Source of the DNA: Streptomyces sp. NRRL B-1140
Lineage (GTDB): Bacteria; Actinomycetota; Actinomycetes; Streptomycetales; Streptomycetaceae
Assembly (NCBI RefSeq): GCF_001280065.1
Contig: NZ_LGEA01000101.1
Location: 62,001-126,000, forward strand
DNA length: 64,000 nucleotides
Direction: 5' to 3'
The notes under the pieces were generated by a model. That model worked only from the letters and a program-made list of their open reading frames with translations, was not told where the DNA came from and searched no databases. The translations under genes and the position numbers were made by a program. How positions within the stretch are numbered: the stretch's first letter is position 1; every line of letters begins with the position of its first letter. Positions 31,895-41,877 of this stretch are shown here, one piece after another.

Positions 31895-32407
31895 TCAGGG
31901 CCTCTCCGTCCCCGCCAGCAGTTCCCGCAGGAGGCCGGCCAGGAGGGCGGCCCGTTCCGCGTCCAGGGCGGACAGCGCCTCCGTCTGGACGGCCAGGCCC
32001 GCCGCGACCGCCTCGTCGACCACCCCGAGGCCCTTGTCGGTGAGCGTGACCCGCAGCCCGCGCCGGTCGTGCGGATCGGGCGAGCGGCGCAGCAGCCCCG
32101 CACGCTCCAGCTTGTCCAGGCGCCCCGTCATGCCACCGGTCGTGAGCATCAGCGTCGCGGACAGCTGACGGGGGGAGAGCGTGTAGGGCTCCCCGGAGCG
32201 GCGCAGGGTCGCCAGGACGTCGAACTCCCCGCGTGAGATCCCGAACCTCGCGTACGCCTTCTCCATCCGGTCGCCCATCGCGAGGGAGAGCCGGCCGACC
32301 CGGCCGAAGACCTCCATGGCGGCGGTGTCCAGGTCGGGCCGGACCGCGGCCCACTGCTCGATGATCGCGTCGACGGGGTCCTTGCGCTGCTCGGGGCGTT
32401 CGCTCAT
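31895..32407 (-). CDS. MarR-family transcriptional regulator
   Basis: 170 residues with the winged-helix core FGISRGEFDVLATLRRSGEPYTLSPRQLSATLMLTTGGMTGRLDKLERAGLLRR and the wing DPHDRRGLRVTLTDKG (about 60-130). Divergent from the EamA transporter gene 106 bp away with an 11-bp-arm inverted repeat between them, so it very likely represses both. The ATG at 32407 is preferred over the long upstream frame, which would run through the operator. Confidence 0.9.
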   Translation of the reverse strand: MSERPEQRKDPVDAIIEQWAAVRPDLDTAAMEVFGRVGRLSLAMGDRMEKAYARFGISRGEFDVLATLRRSGEPYTLSPRQLSATLMLTTGGMTGRLDKLERAGLLRRSPDPHDRRGLRVTLTDKGLGVVDEAVAAGLAVQTEALSALDAERAALLAGLLRELLAGTERP

Positions 32408-32442
32408 GGCACGAGTATCGGCCGCACCTCGGTCACCCGCAA

Positions 32443-32485
32443 GAAAGTAGCTTGACGGAAAGTTGCTTAGCGGTAAGCTACTTTC
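32443..32485. promoter_or_regulatory. MarR operator between marR and eamA
   Basis: GAAAGTAGCTT (32443-32453) and AAGCTACTTTC (32475-32485) are perfect 11-bp inverted arms. Inside, AGTTGCTTA at 32461-32469 pairs with TAAGCTACT (32474-32482) as a second, 8-of-9 dyad. Overlapping dyads of this kind are usual for MarR autoregulation of a divergent pair. Confidence 0.75.
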
Positions 32486-32513
32486 TGCTGACCTACTCAG
32501 AAGGGTGTCTCCC

Positions 32514-33446
32514 ATGGCCCTCTCCCGCCCGGTCCTCATCACCCTCACCGCCCTCGCGCCCGTCTCCTGGGGCACGACCTACGCGGTCACCACCGAGTTC
32601 CTCCCGCCCGACCGCCCCCTGTTCACCGCCCTGGTGCGCGCCCTGCCCGCCGGTCTGCTGCTGCTCGCCCTCGCCCGGGTGCTGCCGCGCGGCGCCTGGT
32701 GGTGGAAGGCGGCGGTGCTCGGCGCGCTGAACATCGGCGCCTTCTTCCCGCTGCTGTTCCTCTCCGCCTACCGGCTGCCCGGCGGCCTGGCGGCGGTCGT
32801 CGGCTCGGCCGGGCCGCTGTTCGTGGCCGGTCTCTCGGCGCTGCTGCTCGGCCAGCGGCCGTCGGCACGGACGCTGGTGACCGGGGCCGTGGCCGCGTTC
32901 GGGGTCAGCCTCGTCGTCCTGCGGGCGGCCGGGGCGCTGGACACCCTCGGCCTGCTGGCGGCCGTCGCCTCCACGGCGTCGATGTCCACCGGCACCGTGC
33001 TCACCAAGCGGTGGGGCCGCCCCGAGGGCGTCGGACCGCTGGCGCTGACCGGCTGGCAGCTGACCGCGGGCGGCCTGATCATCGCGCCGCTCGCCCTCCT
33101 CGTCGAGGGCGCCCCGCCGGCGCTGGACGGCCGGGCGGTCGGCGGCTACCTCTACCTCGCCCTCGCGAACACGGCCCTCGCCTACTGGCTGTGGTTCCGC
33201 GGCATCGGCCGCATGACCGCCACCCAGGTCACCTTCCTCGGCCCGCTCTCCCCGCTGACCGCGGCCGTCGTCGGCTGGGCGGCGCTCGGGCAGGCGCTGA
33301 CGCCGGTGCAACTGGTGGGCATGGGGCTGGCCTTCGGGGCGACGGTGGCGGGGCAGTTCGTGTCGCGGCCGTCGCGGGCGCTGGACCGCACGCGGCGGAA
33401 CGTTCTCCCGAAGCCGACGGACGTGCGGGGCGCTGCGCTGCGATGA
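32514..33446 (+). CDS. EamA/DMT-family transporter
   Basis: 310 residues, ten predicted membrane helices in two EamA repeats (first PVSWGTTYAVTTEFL...; second LALTGWQLTAGGLII...). Drug/metabolite superfamily exporter in the cell membrane. Substrate unknown; control by the divergent MarR regulator suggests efflux of a phenolic or drug-like compound. ATG preceded by AGAAGGG. The WYL regulator follows after 7 bp. Confidence 0.9.
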   Translation: MALSRPVLITLTALAPVSWGTTYAVTTEFLPPDRPLFTALVRALPAGLLLLALARVLPRGAWWWKAAVLGALNIGAFFPLLFLSAYRLPGGLAAVVGSAGPLFVAGLSALLLGQRPSARTLVTGAVAAFGVSLVVLRAAGALDTLGLLAAVASTASMSTGTVLTKRWGRPEGVGPLALTGWQLTAGGLIIAPLALLVEGAPPALDGRAVGGYLYLALANTALAYWLWFRGIGRMTATQVTFLGPLSPLTAAVVGWAALGQALTPVQLVGMGLAFGATVAGQFVSRPSRALDRTRRNVLPKPTDVRGAALR

Positions 33447-33453
33447 TCGGTTC

Positions 33454-34524
33454 ATGCGCGCGGCCCGGCTCCTCTCCCTCGTTCTCCTGCTGCAGAACCG
33501 GGGCAGGCTGACGGCCGGCGAGCTCGCCGAAGAGCTGGGTGTGTCGACCCGGACCGTCTACCGGGACATCGACTCACTGAGCAGTGCGGGCATTCCGGTC
33601 TACGGGGACGCCGGGCACCGTGGTGGCTACCAGTTGCTCGGCGGCTACCGGACCCAGCTCACCGGCCTGCACGCCGACGAGGCCGAGTCGTTGTTCCTGG
33701 CCGGGCTGCCCGGCGCGGCGGACGACCTGGGCCTTGGCGAGGTGCTCGCGGCGGCACAGCTGAAACTGTCCGCGGCGCTCCCGATCCCCCTGCGGGACCG
33801 AGCCGACCGGATCCGGGAGCGCTTCCACCTCGACGCTCTCGGCTGGTACCGGGAACAGGACTCCCCGCCCGCTCTCGTAGCGCTCGCCCATGCCGTGTGG
33901 AACCAGCGGCGCATCCGGGTGCGCTACCGCCGCTGGGCCGAGCCGCAGGAGGTCGAGCGCGAACTCGACCCCTACGGCCTGGTCCTCAAGGCGGGCGTCT
34001 GGTACCTCGTCGCAGCGGTGGACGGCTCGGTGCGGACCTATCGGGTGTCGTCGATCCTCCGCCTCGAGGTCGGGGAGGACGGCTTCGAGCGCCCCGACGG
34101 CTTCGACCTGACCGCACACTGGCAGGACTACCTCACCGCCTACGACGCCCGCCGACTGCGGCTTCAGGCCTCCCTCCGGATCGCTCCGGCGCTGCTCGCC
34201 GCACTGCCGGACCGCCTGGACGCGGCACTGGTCCGCGCGGTCGAAGTCTCGGCAGGCCCGCCGGACGGTGACGGCTGGGTGACGGCCACGGTGCCGCTCG
34301 AATCGGTCGACCTGGCGGTTCCCGTACTCCTGTCACTGGGTCCGGACATCGAGGTGCTCGCCCCCGAGGAGCTCCGCCGCAGGATCGCGGAGACGGCGGC
34401 GGCCGTGCTCGACCGGTACCGGCCGGCGGACGCATCGGGCCGGGACGTGGCAGGCGACCTCAGCAGCAGTCCGGCGGACAGGGTGGCCGACAGTGCGAGG
34501 GCGGCGAGGACCCCGAAGCCGTAG
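33454..34524 (+). CDS. WYL-domain transcriptional regulator
   Basis: 356 residues. N-terminal HTH (about 5-60: LLLLQNRGRLTAGELAEELGVSTRTVYRDIDSLSSAGIPV), central WYL domain with VWYLVAAVDGSVRTYRVSSI (about 180-200) and a WCX-like C-terminal region. Regulators of this type sense nucleotides or other small ligands. The conserved part ends near LDRYR (about residue 326); the last 30 codons run antisense through the final helix of the convergent MFS gene, indicating a lost stop codon. Confidence 0.88.
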   Translation: MRAARLLSLVLLLQNRGRLTAGELAEELGVSTRTVYRDIDSLSSAGIPVYGDAGHRGGYQLLGGYRTQLTGLHADEAESLFLAGLPGAADDLGLGEVLAAAQLKLSAALPIPLRDRADRIRERFHLDALGWYREQDSPPALVALAHAVWNQRRIRVRYRRWAEPQEVERELDPYGLVLKAGVWYLVAAVDGSVRTYRVSSILRLEVGEDGFERPDGFDLTAHWQDYLTAYDARRLRLQASLRIAPALLAALPDRLDAALVRAVEVSAGPPDGDGWVTATVPLESVDLAVPVLLSLGPDIEVLAPEELRRRIAETAAAVLDRYRPADASGRDVAGDLSSSPADRVADSARAARTPKP

Positions 34525-35630
34525 CGCGTGTCACTGTGGTCGGTGACCATCCCGACCAGGAACATCACCCCGACCGTAGCCGCCAGCCCGCCACCGTTCG
34601 CCAGCCCGAAGGCCCTGCCCACCGAGGCATCGTCGGCCGAGGCCATCAACATGGTGCGGGAGGCGATCCGGGCCTGCCCGAAGAAGAACGCACCAAGCGG
34701 CACCCCCACGAAGTATCCGACGATCCCGAACTGGCCCTGGAACACCAGGCAGACATCGCAGAGCAGAAAGCCCACGACGGCGATGTGAAGGTCCGCGCCG
34801 CGTCTGCTGACGACCCGGTAGGCTCCGGCGGCCGCCAGGAAACCGAGGCTCCCCAAGGCGTCCACGACACCGAACGTCCCTGCTCCCAGGCGGAGTTCAC
34901 CGATCACCGCGGTGGGCAGCAGAGCGTTGAAGACCGTGACGACCACGCTGCCCTGGGCGTAGAGCAGGATGAAACGCCGCATCCGCAGCGGCCCCCGTGC
35001 AGCCGCCCGGACCGGCGCCTGCTCCGCGGCCGCGGTGGCCGTCGGTACCCGCTCCGGGCAACGCCCCACCGCAGCGGCGCAGAGCGCCGAGACCAGGAAA
35101 GTCCCGGCGTTGAACACCAGCAGCGGCACGGCACCGAACGCCTGGACGCACAGCCCGCCGACAGTCGCCGACAGCAGCATCCCCGCCTGGGTCGCCATCT
35201 CGTAGCGGGCGTTGAACCGCCGCAGCCCGTCCGCCTGAATTCGTTCCTTGATCAGCGCGGAGCTGGCCGGAAAGAACAGGGCGGCGACCATGGCGAGCGC
35301 CAGATTGGCGCAGTAGACCCCGGGTTCCGGGGCACCACCGCAAGCCAGCCACAGCGGCAGCCCGAGAGCCAGCGCCGCGCTGGTGACATCGCACCCGATC
35401 CACAGGGCTCGCCGGTCGAAGCGGTCGGCCAGCCGGCCGAAGAACGGCGACAGCAGCGCCTGCGGCCCGGCGACGGCGATGAACAGCCAGCCGACGGCCA
35501 TCATGGTCCGCTGCTCCCTGATCAGGAGCAGCGCCCCGACGACAAGCTGGACATTGTTGCCGAGAGCGGTGGCGAAAGCAGCGGGCACAAGCAGCCGCTC
35601 GGCGCGGCGGGAGTGGTGGTTGAGGATCAC
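34164..35630 (-). CDS. MFS transporter with an antisense-derived tail
   Basis: 488 residues. About twelve helices up to LSATLSAGLLLRSPATSR (about 395). MFS hallmark FFGRLADRFDRRALWIG in the loop between helices 2 and 3; macrolide-efflux-like subgroup. The last about 90 residues (Ser/Thr/Arg-rich, from SAGRYRSS) are simply the complement of the WYL gene and have no transporter character. GTG 35630 (VILNHHSRRAERLLV) is chosen; the longer frame to 35762 crosses a terminator. Probable drug efflux protein. Confidence 0.82.
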   Translation of the reverse strand: MILNHHSRRAERLLVPAAFATALGNNVQLVVGALLLIREQRTMMAVGWLFIAVAGPQALLSPFFGRLADRFDRRALWIGCDVTSAALALGLPLWLACGGAPEPGVYCANLALAMVAALFFPASSALIKERIQADGLRRFNARYEMATQAGMLLSATVGGLCVQAFGAVPLLVFNAGTFLVSALCAAAVGRCPERVPTATAAAEQAPVRAAARGPLRMRRFILLYAQGSVVVTVFNALLPTAVIGELRLGAGTFGVVDALGSLGFLAAAGAYRVVSRRGADLHIAVVGFLLCDVCLVFQGQFGIVGYFVGVPLGAFFFGQARIASRTMLMASADDASVGRAFGLANGGGLAATVGVMFLVGMVTDHSDTRYGFGVLAALALSATLSAGLLLRSPATSRPDASAGRYRSSTAAAVSAILRRSSSGASTSMSGPSDRSTGTARSTDSSGTVAVTQPSPSGGPAETSTARTSAASRRSGSAASSAGAIRREA

Positions 35631-35652
35631 GGCACCACTATCCGGAGGTTCG

Positions 35653-35669
35653 CTGACACCTTCTGTCAG
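35653..35669 (-). promoter_or_regulatory. CTGACA-N5-TGTCAG dyad upstream of the MFS gene
   Basis: Perfect 6-bp arms 23 bp before the MFS GTG start, a position where a repressor would cover the promoter or the transcription start. No regulator can be assigned. Confidence 0.4.
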
Positions 35670-35743
35670 TGAAGTCGTCGCACAACGGCTTCGGTTGGGC
35701 GAGGAGGAGTTCGTCGTCCGTCCGTGGTGGATGCAGGGCAGAC

Positions 35744-35775
35744 GAAGGGGCGCCCGGTGCACCGGACGCCCCTTC
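35744..35775 (-). terminator. Terminator of the first aminopeptidase N gene
   Basis: GAAGGGGCG (35744-35752) and CGCCCCTTC (35767-35775) form a perfect stem that encloses a further CCGGTGCACCGG palindrome. It begins 26 bp after the pepN stop. Confidence 0.75.
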
Positions 35776-35800
35776 TGTCACCGAGGGAAGACCCGCGGGG

Positions 35801-38380
35801 TTACTCCCCGGCCGCCGCGTCCGCCCGCTGGGCCCGCAGGGCGCGCTCGACGCCCGCGCGGGACTCCGAGACCAGGCGCCGCAGGGCCGCGCTCGGCTCG
35901 GCGGAGTCCAGCCACGCGTCCGTCCTGTCCAGGGTCTCCTGCGACACCTGGACCGTCGGGTAGAGACCGACGGCGATCTGCTGGGCCATCTCGTGGGAGC
36001 GGGACTCCCAGATGTCCTTGACCACCTCGAAGTACCGGTCCGCGTACGGAGCGAGCACCTCACGCTGGTCGGTCTGGACGAAGCCGCCGATGACCGCCTC
36101 CTGCACGGCGTTCGGCAGCTTGTCGGAGTCCACGACCGACGCCCACGCCTCGGCCTTGGCCTCCGCGGTCGGGCGGGCCGCACGGGCCGTGGCCGCGTGC
36201 CGCTCACCGGCGGCCGTCCGGTCCCGCTCGTACTCGCCCGCGATCTCCGCCTCGTCGAACCGGCCGACCGCCGCGAGCCGCTGCACGAACGCCCACCGCA
36301 GCTCCGTGTCGACGACCAGACCCTCGATCGTCTGCGAGCCGTCCAGCAGCGCGTCCAGCACGTCCAGCTGCTCCGGCGTGCGGGCCGTCGCCGCGAACGC
36401 GCGCGCCCACGCCAGCTGGTGGTCGCTGCCCGGAGCCGCCGCCCGCAGGTGCGCCAGCGTCGCGTCCGTCCAGCGGGCCAGCAGCGCCTCGCGGGCGGCC
36501 GGGTCGGCGTACAGGTCGATCGCCAGCTTCACCTGGCGGTGCAGCGACTGCACGACACCGATGTCGGACTCCTTGCCGATGCCGGACAGCACCAGCGACA
36601 GGTAGTCACGGGCCGCGAGCTCGGCGTCCCGCGTCATGTCCCAGGCCGACGCCCAGCACAGGGCGCGCGGCAGGGAGGACTCGAAGTCGCCGAGGTGCTC
36701 CGTGACGAAGGCCAGCGACTGCTCGTCCAGACGGACCTTCGCGTACGACAGGTCGTCGTCGTTGAGCAGGACCACGGCCGGGCGGCGCTCGCCCACGAGC
36801 TGCGGCACGGCGGTCAGCTCGCCGTCCACGTCCAGCTCGATCCGCTCCCGGCGGACCAGCTTGCCGCTCGCCTCGTCGAGGTCGTACAGGCCGACGGCGA
36901 TCCGGTGCGGGCGCAGCGTCGGCTCGCCCTTGGCACCGGCGGGCAGGGCCGGGGCCTCCTGGCGGATGGCGAAGGCCGTGACGACGCCGTCGGCGTCCGT
37001 CTCGATCTCCGGGCGCAGCACGTTGATGCCGGCCGTCTCCAGCCAGGCCTTCGACCACGACTTCAGATCACGCCCCGAGGTCTCCTCCAGGGCGCCCAGC
37101 AGGTCCGACAGGCGCGTGTTGCCGAACGCGTGCGCCTTGAAGTACGCCTGCACGCCCCGGAAGAACTCGTCCTCGCCGACGTACGCGACGAGCTGCTTGA
37201 GCACGCTCGCGCCCTTGGCGTACGTGATGCCGTCGAAGTTGACGAGCACGTCGTCGAGGTCGTTGATCTCGGCCATGATCGGGTGCGTCGACGGCAGCTG
37301 GTCCTGGCGGTACGCCCACGTCTTCATGGAGTTGGCGAACGTGGTCCAGGAGTGCGGCCAGCGCGACTCGGGGTGATCCGCCTGGCAGGCGATGGACGTG
37401 TACGTGGCGAACGACTCGTTCAGCCACAGGTCGTTCCACCACTCCATGGTCACGAGGTCGCCGAACCACATGTGGGCCAGCTCGTGGAGGATGGTCTCGC
37501 CGCGCACCTCGTACGCCGCGTCCGTGACCTTCGAGCGGAACACGTACTGGTCGCGGATGGTCACCGCGCCCGCGTTCTCCATCGCGCCGGCGTTGAACTC
37601 CGGCACGAACAGCTGGTCGTACTTCTCGAACGGGTACGCGTAGTCGAACTTCTCCTGGAACCACTCGAAGCCCTGCCGGGTCACCTCGAAGATGGCGTCC
37701 GAGTCCAGGTACTCGGCGAGGGAGGGACGGCAGTAGATGCCGAGCGGGACGGACTGGCCGTCCTTCTCGTACACGCTGTGCACCGAGTGGTACGGGCCGA
37801 CGATCAGCGCCGTGATGTATGTCGAGATGCGCGGCGTCGGCTCGAAGACCCAGACGTTGTCCTGCGGCTCGGGCGTCGGCGAGTTGGAGATGACGGTCCA
37901 GCCCTCGGGGGCCTTCACGGTGAACTGGAACGTCGCCTTCAGATCCGGCTGCTCGAAGCTCGCGAACACCCTGCGGGCGTCCGGCACCTCGAACTGGGTG
38001 TAGAGGTAGGCCTGGTCGTCGACGGGGTCGACGAACCGGTGCAGGCCCTCACCGGTGTTGGTGTACGCGCAGTCGGCGACGACCCGGAGGATGTTGCGCC
38101 CCTGGAGCAGGCCGGGCAGGGCGATCCGGGAGTCCGCGAAGACCTCGGCCGGGTCGAGGGAGTCTCCGTTCAGGGTCACCTCGTGCACGGCCGGCGCCAC
38201 CAGGTCGATGAACGACTCCGCGCCGTTCCCGGCGGTCACATCGAAGCGCACCGTGGTCACGGACCGGTAGGTGCCGCCCTCCTGCGCGCCGGAGAGGTCG
38301 AGTTCGATCTCGTACGAGTCAACGGCGAGCAGCTGCGCCCGCTGCTGCGCCTCTTCGCGGGTCAGGTTTGTGCCAGGCAC
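35801..38380 (-). CDS. pepN: Aminopeptidase N, M1 family (first copy)
   Basis: 859 residues. Exopeptidase site GAMEN (265-269); zinc motif HELAH (H299, H303) with the catalytic E300, and the third zinc ligand E322 in LNESFATY; catalytic Tyr expected near 385. C-terminal ERAP1-like helical domain (about 530-859). It removes N-terminal residues from peptides; the protein lacks a signal peptide and is cytoplasmic. GTG start with GAGGAG upstream, in line with the start of the paralogue at 49216-51795. Both copies are active by motif. Confidence 0.95.
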   Translation of the reverse strand: MPGTNLTREEAQQRAQLLAVDSYEIELDLSGAQEGGTYRSVTTVRFDVTAGNGAESFIDLVAPAVHEVTLNGDSLDPAEVFADSRIALPGLLQGRNILRVVADCAYTNTGEGLHRFVDPVDDQAYLYTQFEVPDARRVFASFEQPDLKATFQFTVKAPEGWTVISNSPTPEPQDNVWVFEPTPRISTYITALIVGPYHSVHSVYEKDGQSVPLGIYCRPSLAEYLDSDAIFEVTRQGFEWFQEKFDYAYPFEKYDQLFVPEFNAGAMENAGAVTIRDQYVFRSKVTDAAYEVRGETILHELAHMWFGDLVTMEWWNDLWLNESFATYTSIACQADHPESRWPHSWTTFANSMKTWAYRQDQLPSTHPIMAEINDLDDVLVNFDGITYAKGASVLKQLVAYVGEDEFFRGVQAYFKAHAFGNTRLSDLLGALEETSGRDLKSWSKAWLETAGINVLRPEIETDADGVVTAFAIRQEAPALPAGAKGEPTLRPHRIAVGLYDLDEASGKLVRRERIELDVDGELTAVPQLVGERRPAVVLLNDDDLSYAKVRLDEQSLAFVTEHLGDFESSLPRALCWASAWDMTRDAELAARDYLSLVLSGIGKESDIGVVQSLHRQVKLAIDLYADPAAREALLARWTDATLAHLRAAAPGSDHQLAWARAFAATARTPEQLDVLDALLDGSQTIEGLVVDTELRWAFVQRLAAVGRFDEAEIAGEYERDRTAAGERHAATARAARPTAEAKAEAWASVVDSDKLPNAVQEAVIGGFVQTDQREVLAPYADRYFEVVKDIWESRSHEMAQQIAVGLYPTVQVSQETLDRTDAWLDSAEPSAALRRLVSESRAGVERALRAQRADAAAGE

Positions 38381-38598
38381 GCGGTCATCTCCTCGTTATG
38401 GGTGGGTTGCGTCATCTTTCCACGGCGGCTCGGCGTCAGGCGACGACCCGGGGTTCTGCTAGGGATACCCCTCGGGAGGCCAGGGCCCGGGCGGGGCTCG
38501 CCTGATCCACGGAGGCGTCCGGGTCCGCCCCCGGGTGCGGGAACGCGACGTCCGGATCCCGCCGGTGACACGGCCCCGTGCGAGCCAGTCTGAGGAGT

Positions 38599-40478
<1,880 letters not shown>

Positions 40479-41054
40479 GTGCTGTTGCGCGGGAGGGCCC
40501 GGCGCGCCCGGGAGGCGCACGCCGGGTCCGGCGACGTTCCGCCGAGACAGGGCGATCGCCGCGGCGAGACCGATCCGCTGGACGCGGCACAGGAACGCCG
40601 GGTACGGGCGGTGCTCGCGCTCGGCGGGGTGCCGCAGGCGGACCTGCCGGACGGGGTGCAGCAGGTCCGCCTGCGGCTGCTGGAGCGGGCCGCGAGCGGC
40701 CGGGAGGCGCCGCGGGACGTCTCGGCGTGGGCGGCGGTCGTCGCCTCCAACCTCGCGATGGACTGGCACCGGGCCAAGCGCCGCCAGGAGCGGCTCGGGG
40801 AGCGGCTGGCCGCGCTGCGCCAGACGGAGCATCCCTCCGGCGAGGACAGCAGCGTGCTGTCCGTCGCCGTCGCCCAGGGCCTGGACGAGCTGCCCGACGC
40901 CCAGCGGCAGGTCGTCGTCCTGCGCTTCTACGCCGACCTGCCGGTCCGGTCCATCGCCGAGCAGCTCGGCATCCCGGAGGGCACGGTCAAGAGCCGGCTG
41001 CACACGGCGGTACGGGCCCTGCGCGCCCGCCTGCACGAGGACGAGGTGGTGTGA
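40479..41054 (+). CDS. ECF RNA polymerase sigma factor (SigE-like group)
   Basis: 191 residues. Sigma region 2 (about 40-105: VQQVRLRLLERAASG...WAAVVASNLAMDWHRAKRR) and region 4 (about 130-180: LPDAQRQVVVLRFYADLPVRSIAEQLGIPEGTVKSRLHTAVRALR), the HTH for -35 recognition. No extra C-terminal domain. The membrane protein that follows after 1 bp is a likely anti-sigma factor. GTG start with AGGGGGTGG upstream. Confidence 0.9.
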   Translation: MLLRGRARRAREAHAGSGDVPPRQGDRRGETDPLDAAQERRVRAVLALGGVPQADLPDGVQQVRLRLLERAASGREAPRDVSAWAAVVASNLAMDWHRAKRRQERLGERLAALRQTEHPSGEDSSVLSVAVAQGLDELPDAQRQVVVLRFYADLPVRSIAEQLGIPEGTVKSRLHTAVRALRARLHEDEVV

Positions 41055-41055
41055 C

Positions 41056-41817
41056 ATGACCGCCCCACAGGACCAGGCCGGGCGCGACGGGACCGATGCG
41101 CTGATGGCGGCGATCACCGGCGAGGCGCCACCGCGCGAGGCCCGTGCGAGCGAGGCGTTCATGGCCGAGTACCGGGCCGTGACCGCCGACGTGGGGGTGC
41201 TGCGCGAGCAGCTGGGCCTCCTCGGGCACGCCCTCGCCGAGCCCGCGCAGGCACCCGGAACCGAGACCGGCGGCGGCGCCTCCGTGACGCCACTCGCCTC
41301 GCGCCGCAAGCGGCCCGAGCCCCTGGCCGTGGCCGTGAAGGGCCTCGTCGCCGCCGTCGGGGCCAGTCTCGTGATCGGCATGGGCTGGCTCGTCGTCCAG
41401 AGCGGCGGCATGAGCGCCGGGAGCGATCAGGGCGGGTCGTCCGCCGCCGACAGCAGCGCCGGGCGGCCGCACGCCGAAGCGGGCGCCAAGCTCGGCCACG
41501 CCGGGTATCTGGCCTGCGCCCGGCTGGTCGTCGAGGGCACAGTCGCCGAGGTCGAGACCGTTCCCGGTACCGGCCAGGACCGGATCACCCTGGACGTGAC
41601 GCGCTACTACAAGCCCGACAAGGGCCGGGCACGGATCACCTTCCCCATGGAGACCGGCTCCGAGCCCTCCCTCCGAGCAGGTGACCACATGCTCGTCGGT
41701 GTCTCCGGCGACCAGGCCCACCCGGACATGTGGGCGACGGGGGAGAAGGAGATCGCCCGCGACCGGGCGTGGATCACCGACGCGCTGCCCGCCTCGCGCG
41801 CCGTTCCGTGCCCGTGA
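41056..41817 (+). CDS. Single-pass membrane protein, probable anti-sigma partner
   Basis: 253 residues. Cytoplasmic part (about 1-92), one membrane helix (about 93-115, AVAVKGLVAAVGASLVIGMGWLVV), then an extracytoplasmic domain (about 150-253) with two Cys (in YLACARLVV and AVPCP) that could form a disulphide. The cytoplasmic part lacks a recognisable zinc anti-sigma HxxxCxxC motif, so the function rests on gene order: 1 bp after the sigma stop. The outer domain could sense envelope stress or redox state; this is inference. Confidence 0.75.
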   Translation: MTAPQDQAGRDGTDALMAAITGEAPPREARASEAFMAEYRAVTADVGVLREQLGLLGHALAEPAQAPGTETGGGASVTPLASRRKRPEPLAVAVKGLVAAVGASLVIGMGWLVVQSGGMSAGSDQGGSSAADSSAGRPHAEAGAKLGHAGYLACARLVVEGTVAEVETVPGTGQDRITLDVTRYYKPDKGRARITFPMETGSEPSLRAGDHMLVGVSGDQAHPDMWATGEKEIARDRAWITDALPASRAVPCP

Positions 41818-41830
41818 GGAGCAACAGGAA

Positions 41831-41858
41831 GGGCGGGCGCCCCTACGGACGCCCGCCC
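41831..41858. terminator. Terminator between sigma operon and subtilase gene
   Basis: GGGCGGGCG (41831-41839) and CGCCCGCCC (41850-41858) give a perfect 9-bp stem with a 10-nt loop, serving both convergent transcripts. Confidence 0.7.
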
Positions 41859-41877
41859 CACCGATGCCGTGTTGCCG

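Noticed and set aside
35638..35762. Longer N terminus for the MFS transporter (start at 35762)
   Set aside because: The extension has no transporter character and spans the terminator of pepN.
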